Below, one piece after another: positions 21,907 to 33,383 of a stretch of DNA of 64,000 nt. The translations under genes and the position numbers were made by a program. The stretch covers positions 172,354 through 236,353 of the forward strand of contig JAGPYM010000044.1 of assembly GCA_020736575.1 (NCBI GenBank), read 5' to 3'. The notes under the pieces are model-generated. The model worked only from the letters and a program-made list of their open reading frames with translations. It did no database searches and was not told the origin of the DNA. The stretch is from Thelonectria olida (Eukaryota; Ascomycota; Sordariomycetes; Hypocreales; Nectriaceae). The first letter of the stretch is position 1, and the number at the start of each line of letters is the position of its first letter.

Positions 21907-22529
21907 ATGCCAACCGAACCTGGCACCCTTATTGCCTGTGACTAGTTGCTGTCAGGCTCTCAGGAGGCAATCGACGCTCAGTTGGCCATCACGTACCAAA
22001 CAATGGTCGATCCTGCTCTTGAAATCGGACCAAAGTATCTCATCAACCATGAACTGTATTTCTACGAAGACTTCGTGACGTCAAAGGGCTAAATAATTAT
22101 CTACACAGACGTGACTGACGCTGATATTAAGAAGCTCGTGGAGGGATTTAAGAAAATGTGGTTTGGCAAGTTCATCATTAATTGTAATGGAAAATACGGT
22201 ATGCCGACTCCCAAGAATCCCTTTTGTCTTGGGATACTCTGTTTCTCTAGATCAGGCGCCCCCTCGCAATGTCAACCCCGCAGATGCAAAAATCCCAACA
22301 TCAAACTATTTCGTTCCCAAGTCCTTCCGCTGCAACATGTCTCCCAAGAGCGCCTTCAGTGGTGGCACCATGAACTACTCCATGATGACACACAGAGCAA
22401 AGGAGCCTCCCTAATTTGAGAAAGAAGGCGCGCTGCAATCTGTTAACTACGAAACTGACGGAGCTAGAAAGTATCCAAAGAATGTCTTCGCGCAGCTCAA
22501 GACCCTGATCAAACTGACTTTATGAGTCA
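21907..22529 (+). pseudogene. Unidentified decayed gene
   Basis: Starting at the ATG at 21907 one frame reads with good protein character (EAIDAQLAITYQTMVDPALEIGPKYLINHELYFYEDF, then TDVTDADIKKLVEGFKKMWFGKF) but is cut by TAG near 21943 and TAA near 22090. The sense then moves to another frame (VLGYSVSLDQAPPRNVNPADAKIP ... SAFSGGTMNYSMMTHRAKEPP), hits TAA, and resumes (FEKEGALQSVNYETDGARKYPKNVFAQLK) until TGA near 22525. Three in-frame stops and at least one frame change indicate a relic of about 200 codons. I cannot name the family. Confidence 0.5.
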
Positions 22530-23930
22530 GGCTTACTGGACCGAGATGGCAACAGCCTGACTGACACCAGATAGGTCACAACAACTGGGAAGAGGGCCTT
22601 GTTTCTGGAGGTTGTTGGGTTGTATATCGGCAGTGTCGTTGCCGGAAGGAGCAAGTTGGCCCTGCCTTGACGGTTGGTCCCGTGGTAAGAACTGGTTTGC
22701 TCAGCCATACACGTCTTGATAACCTGCCCGCTCCTCCAAACCGGGCCTCTCACGTAATGGTTTAGGTGATTGACCCATATTTGTTGGATACATCTCTCGC
22801 TGACAATTGCGAATTAGGCTGTTACATAACCATGCCTCGTCAACCTGGTAAATTACGTAACAAGTCCGAGCATGCCAGTGTTGGTTTTCTCGCGATTGAA
22901 AACTGAACTGGCAAGGATTGAGGCACCATCCGAATGATTGTTGAGCTTGGAATTGATTATTCTCTCAGTGCCCGTAACCCTCATTTCCGTACCTCGTCCC
23001 GCATAACCCCAAGTACAAAGGGGTTACCTAAGGTTGCTCTCTTGGATGTAAATGTCGCGAAGTTATGATTTGTAGTAGTAAAAGCTACAAGGACTTCTAT
23101 CACTATCATCGTAAACTTGTTCACGATGGTAGTGATTCTTGCCTCATACCGACACTTCTGTGTGAAATGTCGCGAATTTGGCTTCCGTCTCCATCATCTG
23201 ACTGCCCTCCCATCCCGGCAATGTCGGAGACGAGATGGTGCGCACTTACGTCCGCCACTGACTTCAAGGGCTAACGGGAGATAACCATAGGCTTTGCTGC
23301 TAAAATCATCCGCTCCTGTTGCTTTCATCGGCATAACTGACGGTGAAATGTTGCACCACCGACAATAATCTGAGCAAAAGGCAAATGACCAGGAATGCCA
23401 TCGAATTGAAGACCATTTCTTACGACCCAATGTCAACTCCAAATCATCAAGTTTATGATTGAATGGACGCCTACAAGAGATTTAATAGAGACCTTCAATC
23501 CTAGCATGACTCGTCTGCAGGTTATTTATTTGTGTGATAGTTATCTAAGGAGATGGAGCATTCTTGAGACGCTGACGTTACTGGAGAGGAGAGCTCCATA
23601 AGATGGTCGCCGTCGCCGCTCGCTAGATCGGGTTTGGAGTTGAAGCGGGACATCTACGGAAGAAAATTAGAAATAAAAACCATTGAACAAAGGCTCAAAG
23701 GATTAGTGATCGTCGATTACTGATCACGCAGACCGCTAAGAAAGGTACCTCAAGGGATGGGAGGCAGTGCCGCAGATGTCTGAATAAATTGGGAACTTGA
23801 AAAATTGGGGATGCCTAACAGGGATATAAGCCCACCAAGCGCCACATTCCCGCTCTCAAGACTGAAGAGCAACACGGTCTTAATGACGCATTATCCAGTC
23901 GCAATCAAGGAATCTTCAACCGTAGAAATC
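22530..23930. other. Intergenic region
   Basis: About 1.4 kb with no supported gene. The frame of the NmrA-like gene is open upstream to 23805, but the extra 42 codons look non-coding. The promoter of that gene should lie at the right end. Confidence 0.4.
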
Positions 23931-25010
23931 ATGTCCAGTCGCCGCATCTTCGTCGTCGGCGCCACGGGTGCCCAAGGCCTTCCTGTATGCCGCGGTCTTA
24001 TAAAGGACAGAGCCTATAGCCTTCGAGTCCTAACTCGCAATGCCAAGTCGAGCCGTGCACGACAATTGGCCGACCTCGGCGACGTCGAATTCATCGAGGG
24101 AACATTCGCCAACGAGGATAACCTGCGGAAGGGCTTCTCAGGTTGCTGGGGGGCCTTCGTTAATATTGACGGTTTCAACTGCGGCGAAAAGACGGAAACC
24201 TATTGGACGATTCGCGCGTACGAGCTAGCCATTGAAACGGGTATCAAGTTCTTTATTTTCGGTAACCTGGATTACGTCTACAAGAAGAGCGGCTACGACC
24301 CAAAGTTCCGCTGCGGCCATTATGATGGCAAGGGTCGGATGGCTGAATGGATGCTGGGCCAGAGGGGGAGCAGTGATATGGGTCTCTCTATTTTCACCAC
24401 GGGCCCGTACATGGAAATGGCAATCTCATCGAAAACAATCATGACGCCTCGTGTTCAGGATGGAATCGTCACTTGGATGGTTCCTCTCGGAGATGGCGCA
24501 GTGCCACACGTCTCCCTCGACGACTGTGAGCACTATGTTCGCTGGCTTTTCGATCACCCGGAGAGGTCTGACGGAATGGACCTGGAGGTGGCCATCGACC
24601 ATATCTCCTACGCCGATCTTGCTGCAGCTTTCCAGAAGGTGACTGGCAAACCCGCTCAGTACATCGACACACCCATGTCATTGTACTTCGCACACTTGCC
24701 CATCTCTAATGAGCCGGCTGGGTATAACGCCGACCCTAACGATCCTGCGACGATGACTTTCCAGGAGAACTTCACAGGGTTCTGGACAATGTGGAGGAAT
24801 TCTGGTGGAAACACAGGAGTTATTAAGAGGGACTACGAGCTTTTGGATGAGATCCATCCGAAAAGGATTAAGACCGCGGAGGACTTTTTCCGTCGAGAAG
24901 AAGAAAGGCGTCGTTCACTGGGACTCGAAAACCTCTTCGACGCAATCAAGACCAATGGCTTGAGCTCAATTCTAAAGCTCGGGGAGGACGGCAGGAAGGG
25001 AAAACTGTAG
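23931..25010 (+). CDS. NmrA-like NAD(P)-binding family protein
   Basis: About 359 residues if started at the ATG at 23931, which places the Rossmann strand at the N-terminus as usual; an upstream in-frame ATG at 23805 would add 42 unlikely residues. Seen: the glycine motif VVGATGAQGLPV (GxxGxxG), RVLTRNAKS after strand 2, GDVEFIEGTF after strand 3, and a typical C-terminal substrate-side region (PLGDGAVPHVSLDDCEHYV; ISYADLAAAFQKVTGK). NmrA-like proteins sense the NAD(P)/NAD(P)H state or act as atypical reductases. Which applies here cannot be told. No membrane or secretion signal. Single exon, intact. Confidence 0.9.
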   Translation: MSSRRIFVVGATGAQGLPVCRGLIKDRAYSLRVLTRNAKSSRARQLADLGDVEFIEGTFANEDNLRKGFSGCWGAFVNIDGFNCGEKTETYWTIRAYELAIETGIKFFIFGNLDYVYKKSGYDPKFRCGHYDGKGRMAEWMLGQRGSSDMGLSIFTTGPYMEMAISSKTIMTPRVQDGIVTWMVPLGDGAVPHVSLDDCEHYVRWLFDHPERSDGMDLEVAIDHISYADLAAAFQKVTGKPAQYIDTPMSLYFAHLPISNEPAGYNADPNDPATMTFQENFTGFWTMWRNSGGNTGVIKRDYELLDEIHPKRIKTAEDFFRREEERRRSLGLENLFDAIKTNGLSSILKLGEDGRKGKL

Positions 25011-25785
25011 TACCGTGTAACAAGCAGGGCTTGCTTCTGCTAGACCAGGCCGTTCAGTCAAGTATTCAGCCAAGTTGACCTGAACTTTCTGTTTACCCTA
25101 CATTAACCAGACAAAAACGAACTGCAGCTGAGTTCCTTTTCTAATCTGATAATCCCTGTGGAGTTCTTTTTCGGCAATAGGGACACAGTTCATTTTTCTT
25201 TCCCCCGCTGAAAAATCTCTCTCTACTTACATCCTTCTCTCCCTCTCTCCCTCCCTCCCTCCCGCCACGGCCATGCCATGACCCCGTGGGGGATCAGGCG
25301 GGTCTGGGTTCGTTCCAGAACGACTTTCAGAGATTCTCGCGTCATGGATGGGCAGCGAAATCGGCTTGCTCCCTTTTTCCGAAAGTAAATAAACGCGATG
25401 AAATTCGTAAACCAGGGAATGCCTGCCGATACAGACTTCCTTGAAGACGTAGCGTCTGATACAAGAAGTTCCAGAAGTGTCTGACCACCCAGCGTGTCAT
25501 CGGCCACGCTCAATTATAAACACGGCCAGCTCTGCCGGCATCGAGCTAGAATTCGAAATCCGCTATGTAATGATTGCTGTCGTTGTACAGCGGATAGACC
25601 TGTAAGGTAGTTTCCACGACAATGCCAAGGTTATGGCCGGCTCCGTGGACGGTCAAGTAATACTATATGGCCTAAATATATATATCCAGATATATATTTA
25701 TTTATAATAAGTTATCTTAGTCTATTATCGGCTAATAATTCTATGCTACTCATAATCTATAATATGATCTAACCTTGACTTGCCT
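25011..25785. other. Convergent spacer with AT-rich core
   Basis: About 775 bp between convergent genes. Contains a pyrimidine tract (25234-25264) and an AT-rich patch with TATATA repeats (about 25672-25770) close to the nitroreductase stop codon. Confidence 0.4.
25234..25264. repeat. CCCT/CTCT pyrimidine tract
   Basis: A pure pyrimidine run on the plus strand made of CCCT and CTCT units in the spacer. It is a simple low-complexity tract with no obvious function. Confidence 0.7.
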
Positions 25786-26472
25786 CTAGTTATAAATAGT
25801 CAAAGTCTGATCGAAGGGAAGCTTAGCAGGGGCCTCAGGCTGGGGCTGAGCAGGCTCGCCAAAGTTCAGGTTGGCCTTGAGTGTGTAGTCATCAGGCAGA
25901 TTGAGAAATTTCTTCAGGGCGGCCTCGACGGGCGGGATGGCGCCAATGTGCTGCAGGTTGGCGCCGAAGCCCTCGAGCTCCAGAGCGGTCCAGACGAGGA
26001 TCTGGGTCATGCCGGATGCATGGTCAGCGAACTGGGGGAACAAGTGAGCCGCGCCCTTGTGAGTCTCGCCTGATTCCTTAATAGTCTTGCCCGAGTCCCA
26101 GAAGACAACCTGCAATTATCGTCAGTATGTTTGCCTGGGTAGGTAGGTTTGCTATGTTATGCGTACCGAGCCATAGGCGTCCTTGAAAGCGTGGAAGCGG
26201 GGTCCCAGGGCCTCCCAGGCACCAGCGGCCGTCAAGATGGGCTCGGCTTCCTTGATGGCAATATCCCAGAACTGCTTGTGCTTCTCGCCAAGGATCAAGC
26301 TAATGCGACCGGGCTGAGTGTTGTATGAAGAGGGGGAGAAGGAGAGGACCTCCTTGACAATCTCCTCGATGCGGCTGTCTGGTACGGGAGAGGCATCCTT
26401 GAGGCCGTATACCGTACGACGGTACTTGGCCGCCTTGAGGAACTGGTCAGTGGTGATGTTGTCTGAAGTCAT
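25786..26472 (-). CDS. Fungal nitroreductase family protein (Frm2/Hbn1-like)
   Basis: FMN-dependent oxidoreductase of about 209 residues. Exons are 26472-26167 and 26109-25786; intron 26166-26110 (GTACGC...ACTGAC...TTGCAG) joins AYGS to VVFW. Seen: KYRRTVYGLK near residue 17 (the Arg-rich FMN phosphate region), SFSPSSYNTQPGRISLILG near residue 45 (FMN-binding SxxSxNxQPxR), and near the C-terminus LQHIGAIPPVEAALKKFLNLPDDY, characteristic of the small fungal/bacterial nitroreductases related to yeast Frm2 and Hbn1. Those proteins are linked to fatty-acid signalling and oxidative or nitro-compound stress. Probably cytosolic. Intact. Confidence 0.92.
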
Positions 26473-27299
26473 TGTGGTGTAGAGATTCGGCTTTTGTTGG
26501 CAGTTGTTTTGGGTTGGGTGGTAATGATATTGGTTGAGATTTGGTCTTGAACTTGGATGCTATAAAGGAAAGGAATATTTAGAGACAATTGAGGGGACTT
26601 GATTCGACTTTAAATATTGTTTCCCTCGTAGGGAATACTCTCAGACTGTGTGTTGAGAGTATGATGCCAAACAGCAGGTTCACCGTTGAGGAACAAGTGA
26701 ACTGGCCCCGGTAACCTCCCATTTGTCAGCACCCAAATAACGAAACTCGTAGCGCTATGGCGAATATGGTGCCATGTAATGCAGCTGTATATTCAGCTTA
26801 CCGATTGATCCGAGGTGCGGGCGCGAACGTGGTTCTTCAGGCCAGCAAGGGGAGACCCTCTCCGCGCGGCTGTGGTGACTGGGCGTGAGCCTGATCCTTC
26901 CCGCGCGGGTCCAGGGTTGGACAAGGCGGAGTTGTTGATCAGATGGTGGGGATGCCGCGCGGAGTGGAGTTTTAGATTAGCATCTGGCTGGAGCTGGGAA
27001 CCGGACTGGAGCCGTCCCTTTGGCCATTGCCCATAATGCAGGGCTGAAGTTGAACTAAGTGGGTGACTTCCATCTAACGCGCGCTTCCTACGAGTATCTA
27101 AGCAAGGAGTCTGTCCTGAGTCGGGCTTTGTGCTGAAACAAATTGCACTCCATCCTCCGTAGTATAGCAACTCGACTTGAAAGAAGAGAATAGTGGCGCG
27201 GAACCAGGACCTATGAGGGTTTGGTTGAGTAATGACCATCTCTGGCCAAGACTTCCAGCAGTACCAAGATTGGAGGCTTGGGCAATGTAATGCATGAAT
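26473..27299. other. Intergenic region
   Basis: About 830 bp, including a GC-richer section at 26815-27020. The left side is the nitroreductase promoter. The opposing ORFs in the GC-rich section mirror each other and have no family features. Confidence 0.4.
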
Positions 27300-28010
27300 G
27301 ACTAAAAGGCCAGTTTACCCTCACTCTGCAACCTCTACTTGACGAGTATTTATCATCTTCCACTTAGAAAAACAGCCCTAGAATATTAACTTAGAGGCCC
27401 CTTCCATCTTTCCCAGATACAGCTTCGAACGAAGGCCTCATTTGCCTTCCTCCACATGCGATAGCTCTCATGCCAATAGAGCAGGATAACGGACGTCTCA
27501 TTAGACCAAATAACATTCTTCCAGTCCTTAAGGGTCCCAGCGTCTATAATAAAGACACCACTCTAGGCCCTTATTTCTCATCTTTTTCGTCAGTCCAGGC
27601 TTCCTCATCCGTTTTATCTTCCTGAACCCAGCTTTCTTGAGTATTCGCCATACAGTAGTGGCTGAAATCTCGACGCCGTTCGCGCTGAGCTCGCTGGCAT
27701 ATCAGCATATGTTTTTTCCCTGCCAAATCGGTTGCGGCATACCTTAGCGATAGTATTAATCCGTGCCTCGTCTGTCTGCTTCTTAGGTCGACCGGAGCGT
27801 TGTGCATCGCAAAGAAATTCGTCTCGAACGATTAGAGGTCGATGGTTAGGATCAAAACCGCGTTCAATAGCCCGGGCATAAATACGGTTAATTGCACACG
27901 GAAGTAGGCCGGTTATTTCTGCGACTTCAGCTGTTGTTTTCCCCCCAAATGGGCTCTTTAATGTAACAACAAGAGCCCGGGTTGCGATATCTGTATTTGC
28001 AGGCATTTTT
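27300..28010 (-). mobile_element. Decayed Tc1/mariner-type transposase
   Basis: Reading leftward from the ATG-like start at 28006: a helix-turn-helix region (TTAEVAEITGLLPCAINRIYARAIERGFDP, then DAQRSGRPKKQT), a second HTH (ISATTVWRILKKAGFRK), and catalytic-domain pieces (DWKNVIWSNETSV, where the first catalytic acid of the usual WSDE motif has become Asn, and later a WGCFS-like piece near 27390). The frame changes near 27690 and 27530 and there are stops, so the element is dead. The sequence stops matching near 27300, before the last catalytic residues, so it is truncated. Terminal inverted repeats were not found by eye. Confidence 0.75.
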
Positions 28011-28259
28011 GGTTGAAAGACTGGCGGTCAGACCGTTAGAAAATGAGGGGAAAATAAGGGAAGGAAAGGTACTAAAGAGTTTTGCGGTGTGACTTCGCAC
28101 GTGCTCTTTCCTGATTTGGTGGCTGACCTTAGCGCCTTGGCAGGTTACAACTTTTAAAAGGCTCCTCCGTAATTTACTATTAGAAATCGACCAGATTATT
28201 ACACTCTAGCTGTTCTTATAACTGTTATATTTCTTTTGCTACTTGCTTTTATACCTACC

Positions 28260-28862
28260 TAAACTGCTTGTTTATTTGCTTAGTTATTTTCTTACACTAT
28301 TATTTCCGATCTTTTACTTTCTGTTCTCGCATATGTCTGAGCTGTTTAGCCGTCTGTTTTTATACCTTCCTAGCTCTTCTATCCTCTTCTAATCTTTGGC
28401 TGCCTCGGCCCTAATGGTATGAATTTCCTGCTAGAGATATCAGACCATCTCCAGCTGATTACTTATCGCCTTTATTACCCTTTGCTAGTTCTCCATCAAC
28501 GCATTCCAGAGCCTCTCTAGCATCTACTTCTACTCATTTATAAGATGGTTCGACGTTTCCTAGAGTATCGTCCAGAGCATCCTCTAGGTTAGCGACTTAT
28601 TACTACTTACGGCGCTTTGCGTCGCCTGCGACAATCCTCCGACCACATCGCCGCCGCTATTTTCACCCACTTCAACTTGCCCAGAGCCGGCCCTTATGGA
28701 CGTTCCGGGCCTGCTTGCGGTCGCTTGCAGGTTCTCCTGCAGCCTCGCTATCGGTTTCATAGGTCTCGAGGACCGACGCGTCGCGGCCGCCGCGCGTCCA
28801 TTTAGCGAGACAACGCCCACAGCAGCGCCGGCGTCTACACTCAACTTTGTACAGTAGGCCAA
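28260..28862 (-). mobile_element. Possible retroelement gag-like relic
   Basis: The minus strand from 28862 has a GC-rich open part (Ala/Ser/Gly-rich, no known domain) followed by a stop-laden section that still reads like a coiled coil (MLERLWNALMEN, QRVIKAISNQLEMV, YLQQEIHTIRAEAAKD, with stops between). That pattern fits the gag region of a decayed LTR or LINE element, but no reverse transcriptase or integrase is adjacent. Tentative. Confidence 0.3.
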
Positions 28863-29129
28863 GGTGCGTATCGATCAAGCAAAAGAACGATGTTTTCTTC
28901 CAAGTATCAAAGAGCTCTCATAAAGGGCAAAGGATCCCAATGAGTTTCATGAAATAAATCTAACATAGCTGACAGCACGTGGCTATGTAAACTAACCTTT
29001 AACACACAGGCTCCTAGGCTGATAGAAACCCGCGACAGTTCATATGCGTCATCGCAATTTGACCTCCTTGATTCATTCACGCCTGGCTTTCCATCCGTCT
29101 GCACGGAGCGACGCCAGTAGCGGCTCATC

Positions 29130-30944
29130 TTATTCAATGCTCCAGTCACCCCAGAAGTCAGGATGGATGTTGAGCTGGCCAAGTTGATTAGCCTGCCAAT
29201 CTGTTGAGTTGACCTTCTGACCATCAATCCGCCAATTTTTGATGTGCAGACCCATGCTGAGTCGCTCCTGGCCAGGCATGTAGGAGTCCTCGTTATCGCT
29301 GATTTTCATTCCTACCAGACTCTGGCCAAGTTGTACATTGTTATCCTTGAGTAGGTCGTCGAATTTCACATTGCTGACCGTCATTTCATAGTTCTGAAGC
29401 GGGGTAATGCGAAACAGTGCGGGACAACGACCTTCGCAAGTGACGTCTGAGATCGTCACGCGCATTGTTCTCGATGAGTCCACTGTTTTCGGATCCGCGT
29501 AGTTGGGCGACGCTCCGATGATGGAAGACGGGACAACTGTTTCGCTTTTAAACCAGCGGGTGTGGATGACCTTCAGTCCCTCGACTGACGTTCCCGAGAC
29601 CCCGCGAGGTTTCCAGCCCATTTGAATAACGGGGTCATTATGGCATTTCCAAACCGTAATTCTTTGGACTCTCGCATTCGAGTGGTAGAGTTTGATTGCA
29701 TCATCGTTGACGTGCCAGAAGCAGTCCCTGATAGTGCCGGCATAGATTTGAGGGCCATCTGTCTGGAAGTAGAAAGCACCGACCTGCTTGTAATCTGAAA
29801 TCGCAACCTGAATCTTGTTATCCTCCTCATGAGGTGTGTGGTTCTTCGGGAAGAGGTCCACAGTATTGAATGGTGGGGCGTTTAGAGTCGGGCCTAGACA
29901 ATGCCATTTCTGGTTGTCTGTAACCGATTGGTGCGAAAAGATCCTCAGACTAGTGCGGTCGTCCTTCTCTGCCACATAATTCTTGGCTGTGTTGGCCATA
30001 TAGGCGTAGTTCTCTCCGGATACTACGCCGTGCCCAATGGTATAAAAGTGGTTCTTTGGCGTCGTGTATTCGAAGGCGCCTTTGATATACGTCCCTGCCT
30101 CGAAATAGACGTAGTGGGTATTAGCGTTCAACTTGATGTGGCTCTTGCCAAGGTGGCCGTCCTTTTCGACCCAGTAAATACCAGCTTCGAAGTAGAGCGT
30201 CGGCCGAGACCCAATCGTTGAGTCAGTGATTTTCCCAGGCCGGAGAACTTGAGTGCCGGGAGACGTCTTCGACGGGATAAGGTCTCGGGTGATAAATGGG
30301 CTGGCGAAGATGAGGAGCGCATTCTTCGGCTCTTCACTCACGAGAAGACCCCCTTCATCAACATACGATCCCCCGTTGGAGCGATAGGCGTAAAGGTCAT
30401 TCTGGAACTCCACTGAGAATCTTCCACCGCGTGCGTCATACGGGACGTGAATCACAATTGTGTTTGCGTTGGGGCTTGTGATCAGGTATTTAATGTCAGA
30501 AGGACGGATGACGACGTTAGAGGCCGGGCCAAGCTCTGAGCCGTCCTTTGATACGACCCGGACTTCAACGTCCTGGCCATATTCAAATTGGGTCCATGCC
30601 ATGTTGACCCCGGCACCCGCTTCGACAGTTATGCCATCACCATCGGTAAGATTGTATTCCCGGCCAGGATTTGTCGGATCATATATTTTGCCATTACCAT
30701 TTCTTGGGATTGTCTCGTAGACAAATGAGTCACGGAATTTCTGCTGGCCTGCAAGGCTGACCGACACGTTGTATTTGCGCGATTGACGGACTTCATCGGC
30801 TGCCACAGGGCTGTTCTCATTGACACTGAACTTGTCATGCCACCAGGTGTAAAGGCCCCGGTTGGCCCGTGTTGGTAAAGAGGCCAGACAGCCAGCTGCG
30901 TGCAAGGAGCTGGCAAGAGCGAGTAGGAGGTTTGAACTTCGCAT
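29130..30944 (-). CDS. GH49 family glycosidase (dextranase/isopullulanase type), secreted
   Basis: Extracellular enzyme of about 604 residues cutting alpha-1,6-glucans (dextran) or pullulan. I choose the ATG at 30944: it gives a clean signal peptide (MRSSNLLLALASSLHAAGCLA), while the upstream ATG at 31034 would bury it. Seen: the N-terminal beta-sandwich signature (YTWWHDKFSVN ... VRQSRKYNVSV); FSVEFQNDLYAYR; PKNALLIFASPF; the parallel beta-helix with VYFEAGTYIKGA and GHGVVSGENYAY; and the catalytic neighbourhood DYKQVGAFYFQTDGP...HVNDDAIKLYHSN. The latter supplies the three aspartates (one in TDG, two in NDD) used by GH49 enzymes. Single exon and normal length for the family. Dextran versus pullulan preference cannot be decided from sequence alone. 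It stands intact among transposon relics. Confidence 0.93.
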   Translation of the reverse strand: MRSSNLLLALASSLHAAGCLASLPTRANRGLYTWWHDKFSVNENSPVAADEVRQSRKYNVSVSLAGQQKFRDSFVYETIPRNGNGKIYDPTNPGREYNLTDGDGITVEAGAGVNMAWTQFEYGQDVEVRVVSKDGSELGPASNVVIRPSDIKYLITSPNANTIVIHVPYDARGGRFSVEFQNDLYAYRSNGGSYVDEGGLLVSEEPKNALLIFASPFITRDLIPSKTSPGTQVLRPGKITDSTIGSRPTLYFEAGIYWVEKDGHLGKSHIKLNANTHYVYFEAGTYIKGAFEYTTPKNHFYTIGHGVVSGENYAYMANTAKNYVAEKDDRTSLRIFSHQSVTDNQKWHCLGPTLNAPPFNTVDLFPKNHTPHEEDNKIQVAISDYKQVGAFYFQTDGPQIYAGTIRDCFWHVNDDAIKLYHSNARVQRITVWKCHNDPVIQMGWKPRGVSGTSVEGLKVIHTRWFKSETVVPSSIIGASPNYADPKTVDSSRTMRVTISDVTCEGRCPALFRITPLQNYEMTVSNVKFDDLLKDNNVQLGQSLVGMKISDNEDSYMPGQERLSMGLHIKNWRIDGQKVNSTDWQANQLGQLNIHPDFWGDWSIE

Positions 30945-31959
30945 GATTGAAGATAAACTGAGAATACGTTGAAGATTGATTCCGGAGGAGTGTTGTTGAG
31001 AAGCAAGGAGGATTCGACTCGTTGAAGCGTACAAGCTTCGCTATTTATTGTGTTAATGATGGCCGGTCAGGATTATCGCGATTTTGCCGTCTTTCCTCAT
31101 GCGGAAACTCCGTAGACTAAGTCGTGCGCCTTCGGCCAATCGATGTCACATTTACCAGGCGTCGTGGAGGTTCCAGAAATCAGGACACAATGCGGGGAGA
31201 CCCATCGTGGGGTAGATCTATGTGGAGAAGGTGATATTGAGAATGATTAGCAATGTCTAGTACGAAAGAGGTAATTGGCCGGCTTCCCTCCTGGCGCGAG
31301 CGTGTGGTTTGATGGACAATAGTGATCTCACCTGGGTAATTGGCCGAGGTGACTCATTAAAGCGACTAGCTCTGTCGAATATACAGCAACACGGCTAGGA
31401 CAACGACCCGGTAGTTAGAATAGCCCCTTCTTTCACCTTCGGCGAGTCTACCGACGCATTCAAAAGGTCCAGTTTACGAACCCTGCATGACATAGACTTG
31501 TGCCAGTTTCGGTCTCCCGGCAAGTCTCCTGACGCGGTCACGAGTCCACGTTTCACCAGTCTCCTGCCAAATGTGATTCCAGCATCGCCTGCGGTGTACT
31601 CGCCTAGAGTACCCTATTTACTGACCTACTGTTGACACATAACTTCGAGAAATTGTTCTGCGAAATCTTCTAAGCATTGGACACATCTGGAAACCCAACG
31701 CACCTGTAAATTGAAGAGAAGGATCCATGGTTTAAGTTAGCCGAACGGCATCCATTGCTGATAAATAAAAAAGCTATAAATATTACCTGTTTATATCTAA
31801 TTAATATGAATGGCCTCTAGTAACTGGATTCCGGCTATCTAGTTCAGGGTGCTATTTACGATTGAAGAAGCTATGAAGAATTGGGGTCGCGTCTGTGAAC
31901 GCCAGAAACAGTGATACCTGTATACACACATTCTTCAGGAACCTCAACCCCTCGACAAG
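30945..31959. other. Intergenic region upstream of GH49
   Basis: About 1 kb. A TATTTATT-like AT patch near 31040 lies about 100 bp before the chosen start. No gene is seen; the right end borders the hAT relic. Confidence 0.4.
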
Positions 31960-33150
31960 AGTCGACGATGTTAGTGTCCGACGCATGCGATGTTTTGTTC
32001 ATACACTCAATTTGGTAGCTGAAGCCTTTATGCTAGGGGAGGACGGCGACACTTTTACGGAAGACTAACATATGTGAGATCCGCGGTCAGTACGATCTAC
32101 AGCACTGGACGGACCAGGGAGCTTACTGGAAAGCCCCATAACGTCATGGTGTTCATCAGATCATCGCCACGGGGTACAGAGGCTTTCAAGAGGCACTCCA
32201 AGGAACAGGCAAAGACTGCCCAGTATCACCTGTACGAGCAGTCAACTTGGGAGCTCGAGCTGAAGCAGAACAACGCAACGCGGTGGAATTCAACATATCT
32301 GATTCAACGTATATCTGATGATTAACTGGGGGCTGTAGAAGACGGTCGAGTGCCCAAGTTATCTGGACAAGCTAACCTTGGAGTCTGACGCCTCAAAGAG
32401 ACTTCCGCCTGACAACCTTAGTTCCGAAGATTGGAAGGCCCTAGCGGAAATCACGAACACTCTCGAGCCGCTATACAAGTCGACAATGGAGACTTAAGGC
32501 TGGGGCAAGAGTAATAAGAACAGCCGCGGTCAGCTTTAGTCAGCATTAACAGGCATGGAGTATGCCTTAGAACATCTCGAGGCTTGGAAGATTATATATG
32601 ACGAGTACCTAGTAGGTTTGGCTGCGCAGGTAGCTTCTTTGGGTTATGAGAGCCCTCCTGCTGATGATTCAATATCAGTCGTCAAGCCCCACGGGTCGCC
32701 GTTACCCGATCGTCTGAGGGATCGGCCTGCCCGACAGTTACGAGATGGCTTCGAGATCCAGACTACCACGCGGCGAAGGCGGCGTCGCCGATCGGGGCCG
32801 CAGTTCAACGAAGATGCCCTGTCACTGCATGCTAGGTCTGACTATCTCACTGCTGCTCGGGGACCCAGTGCTATTGGGATCATAGAGGCCAGGGGGCGTG
32901 CGGCTATCCGGGCTAGCATCAACAACGCATGGTAGAAGCTTAATCAGTATTATACCCTCATCTGGAAGTCCCCCCTTTTTACGGCTGCCGTCATGTTGAG
33001 CCCAAACCAAGGTCTAGGGTGGCTTGAGGGCGGCTGGACTTCGCAAAACAAACTCGAGTGGCTTGCCATAGCGAAGCTGATATTGACTTCCCGGAGGTAC
33101 CCCTTAAATGGGGACTCTATCCAAGTTATGTAGTTGATGAAGGATCGGGT
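31960..33150 (+). mobile_element. Decayed hAT-family transposase
   Basis: Disconnected pieces of a hAT transposase in order: RCFVHTLNLVAEAFMLGEDGDTF (about 31985-32070), then QNNATRWNSTYLIQR near 32270, a conserved hAT phrase, then LSSEDWKALAEITNTLEPLYKSTMET (about 32420-32495), ALTGMEYALEHLEAWK near 32550, and AAVMLSPNQGLGWLEGGWTS...WLAIAK near 32980-33080. Stops (for example at 32323, 32494, 32535) and frame changes separate them. The C-terminal dimerisation region is weak or missing. No target-site duplication or terminal repeat was resolved. It ends very near the 3' end of the next gene. Confidence 0.75.
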
Positions 33151-33383
33151 GAGGGGTGGAGTGGTCAGGCCAGGAGGCATGATCCTGAACGGCGGGGCTC
33201 ATTGGGGGGGCTCTTTAACCGCATCGGGATTGGGAATAGCTTTAATTCCAAAGCAGATACAGGGCTCGATATTTACCAGATAGTCAACTAGTCAGATATG
33301 TCCCGAGAATTTCGCCGATAATTCAGACAAAGTGTCTGTATCTGAAGTATTTGCTCTGTGAGTAGGGCTGGTCACGCCATCCC

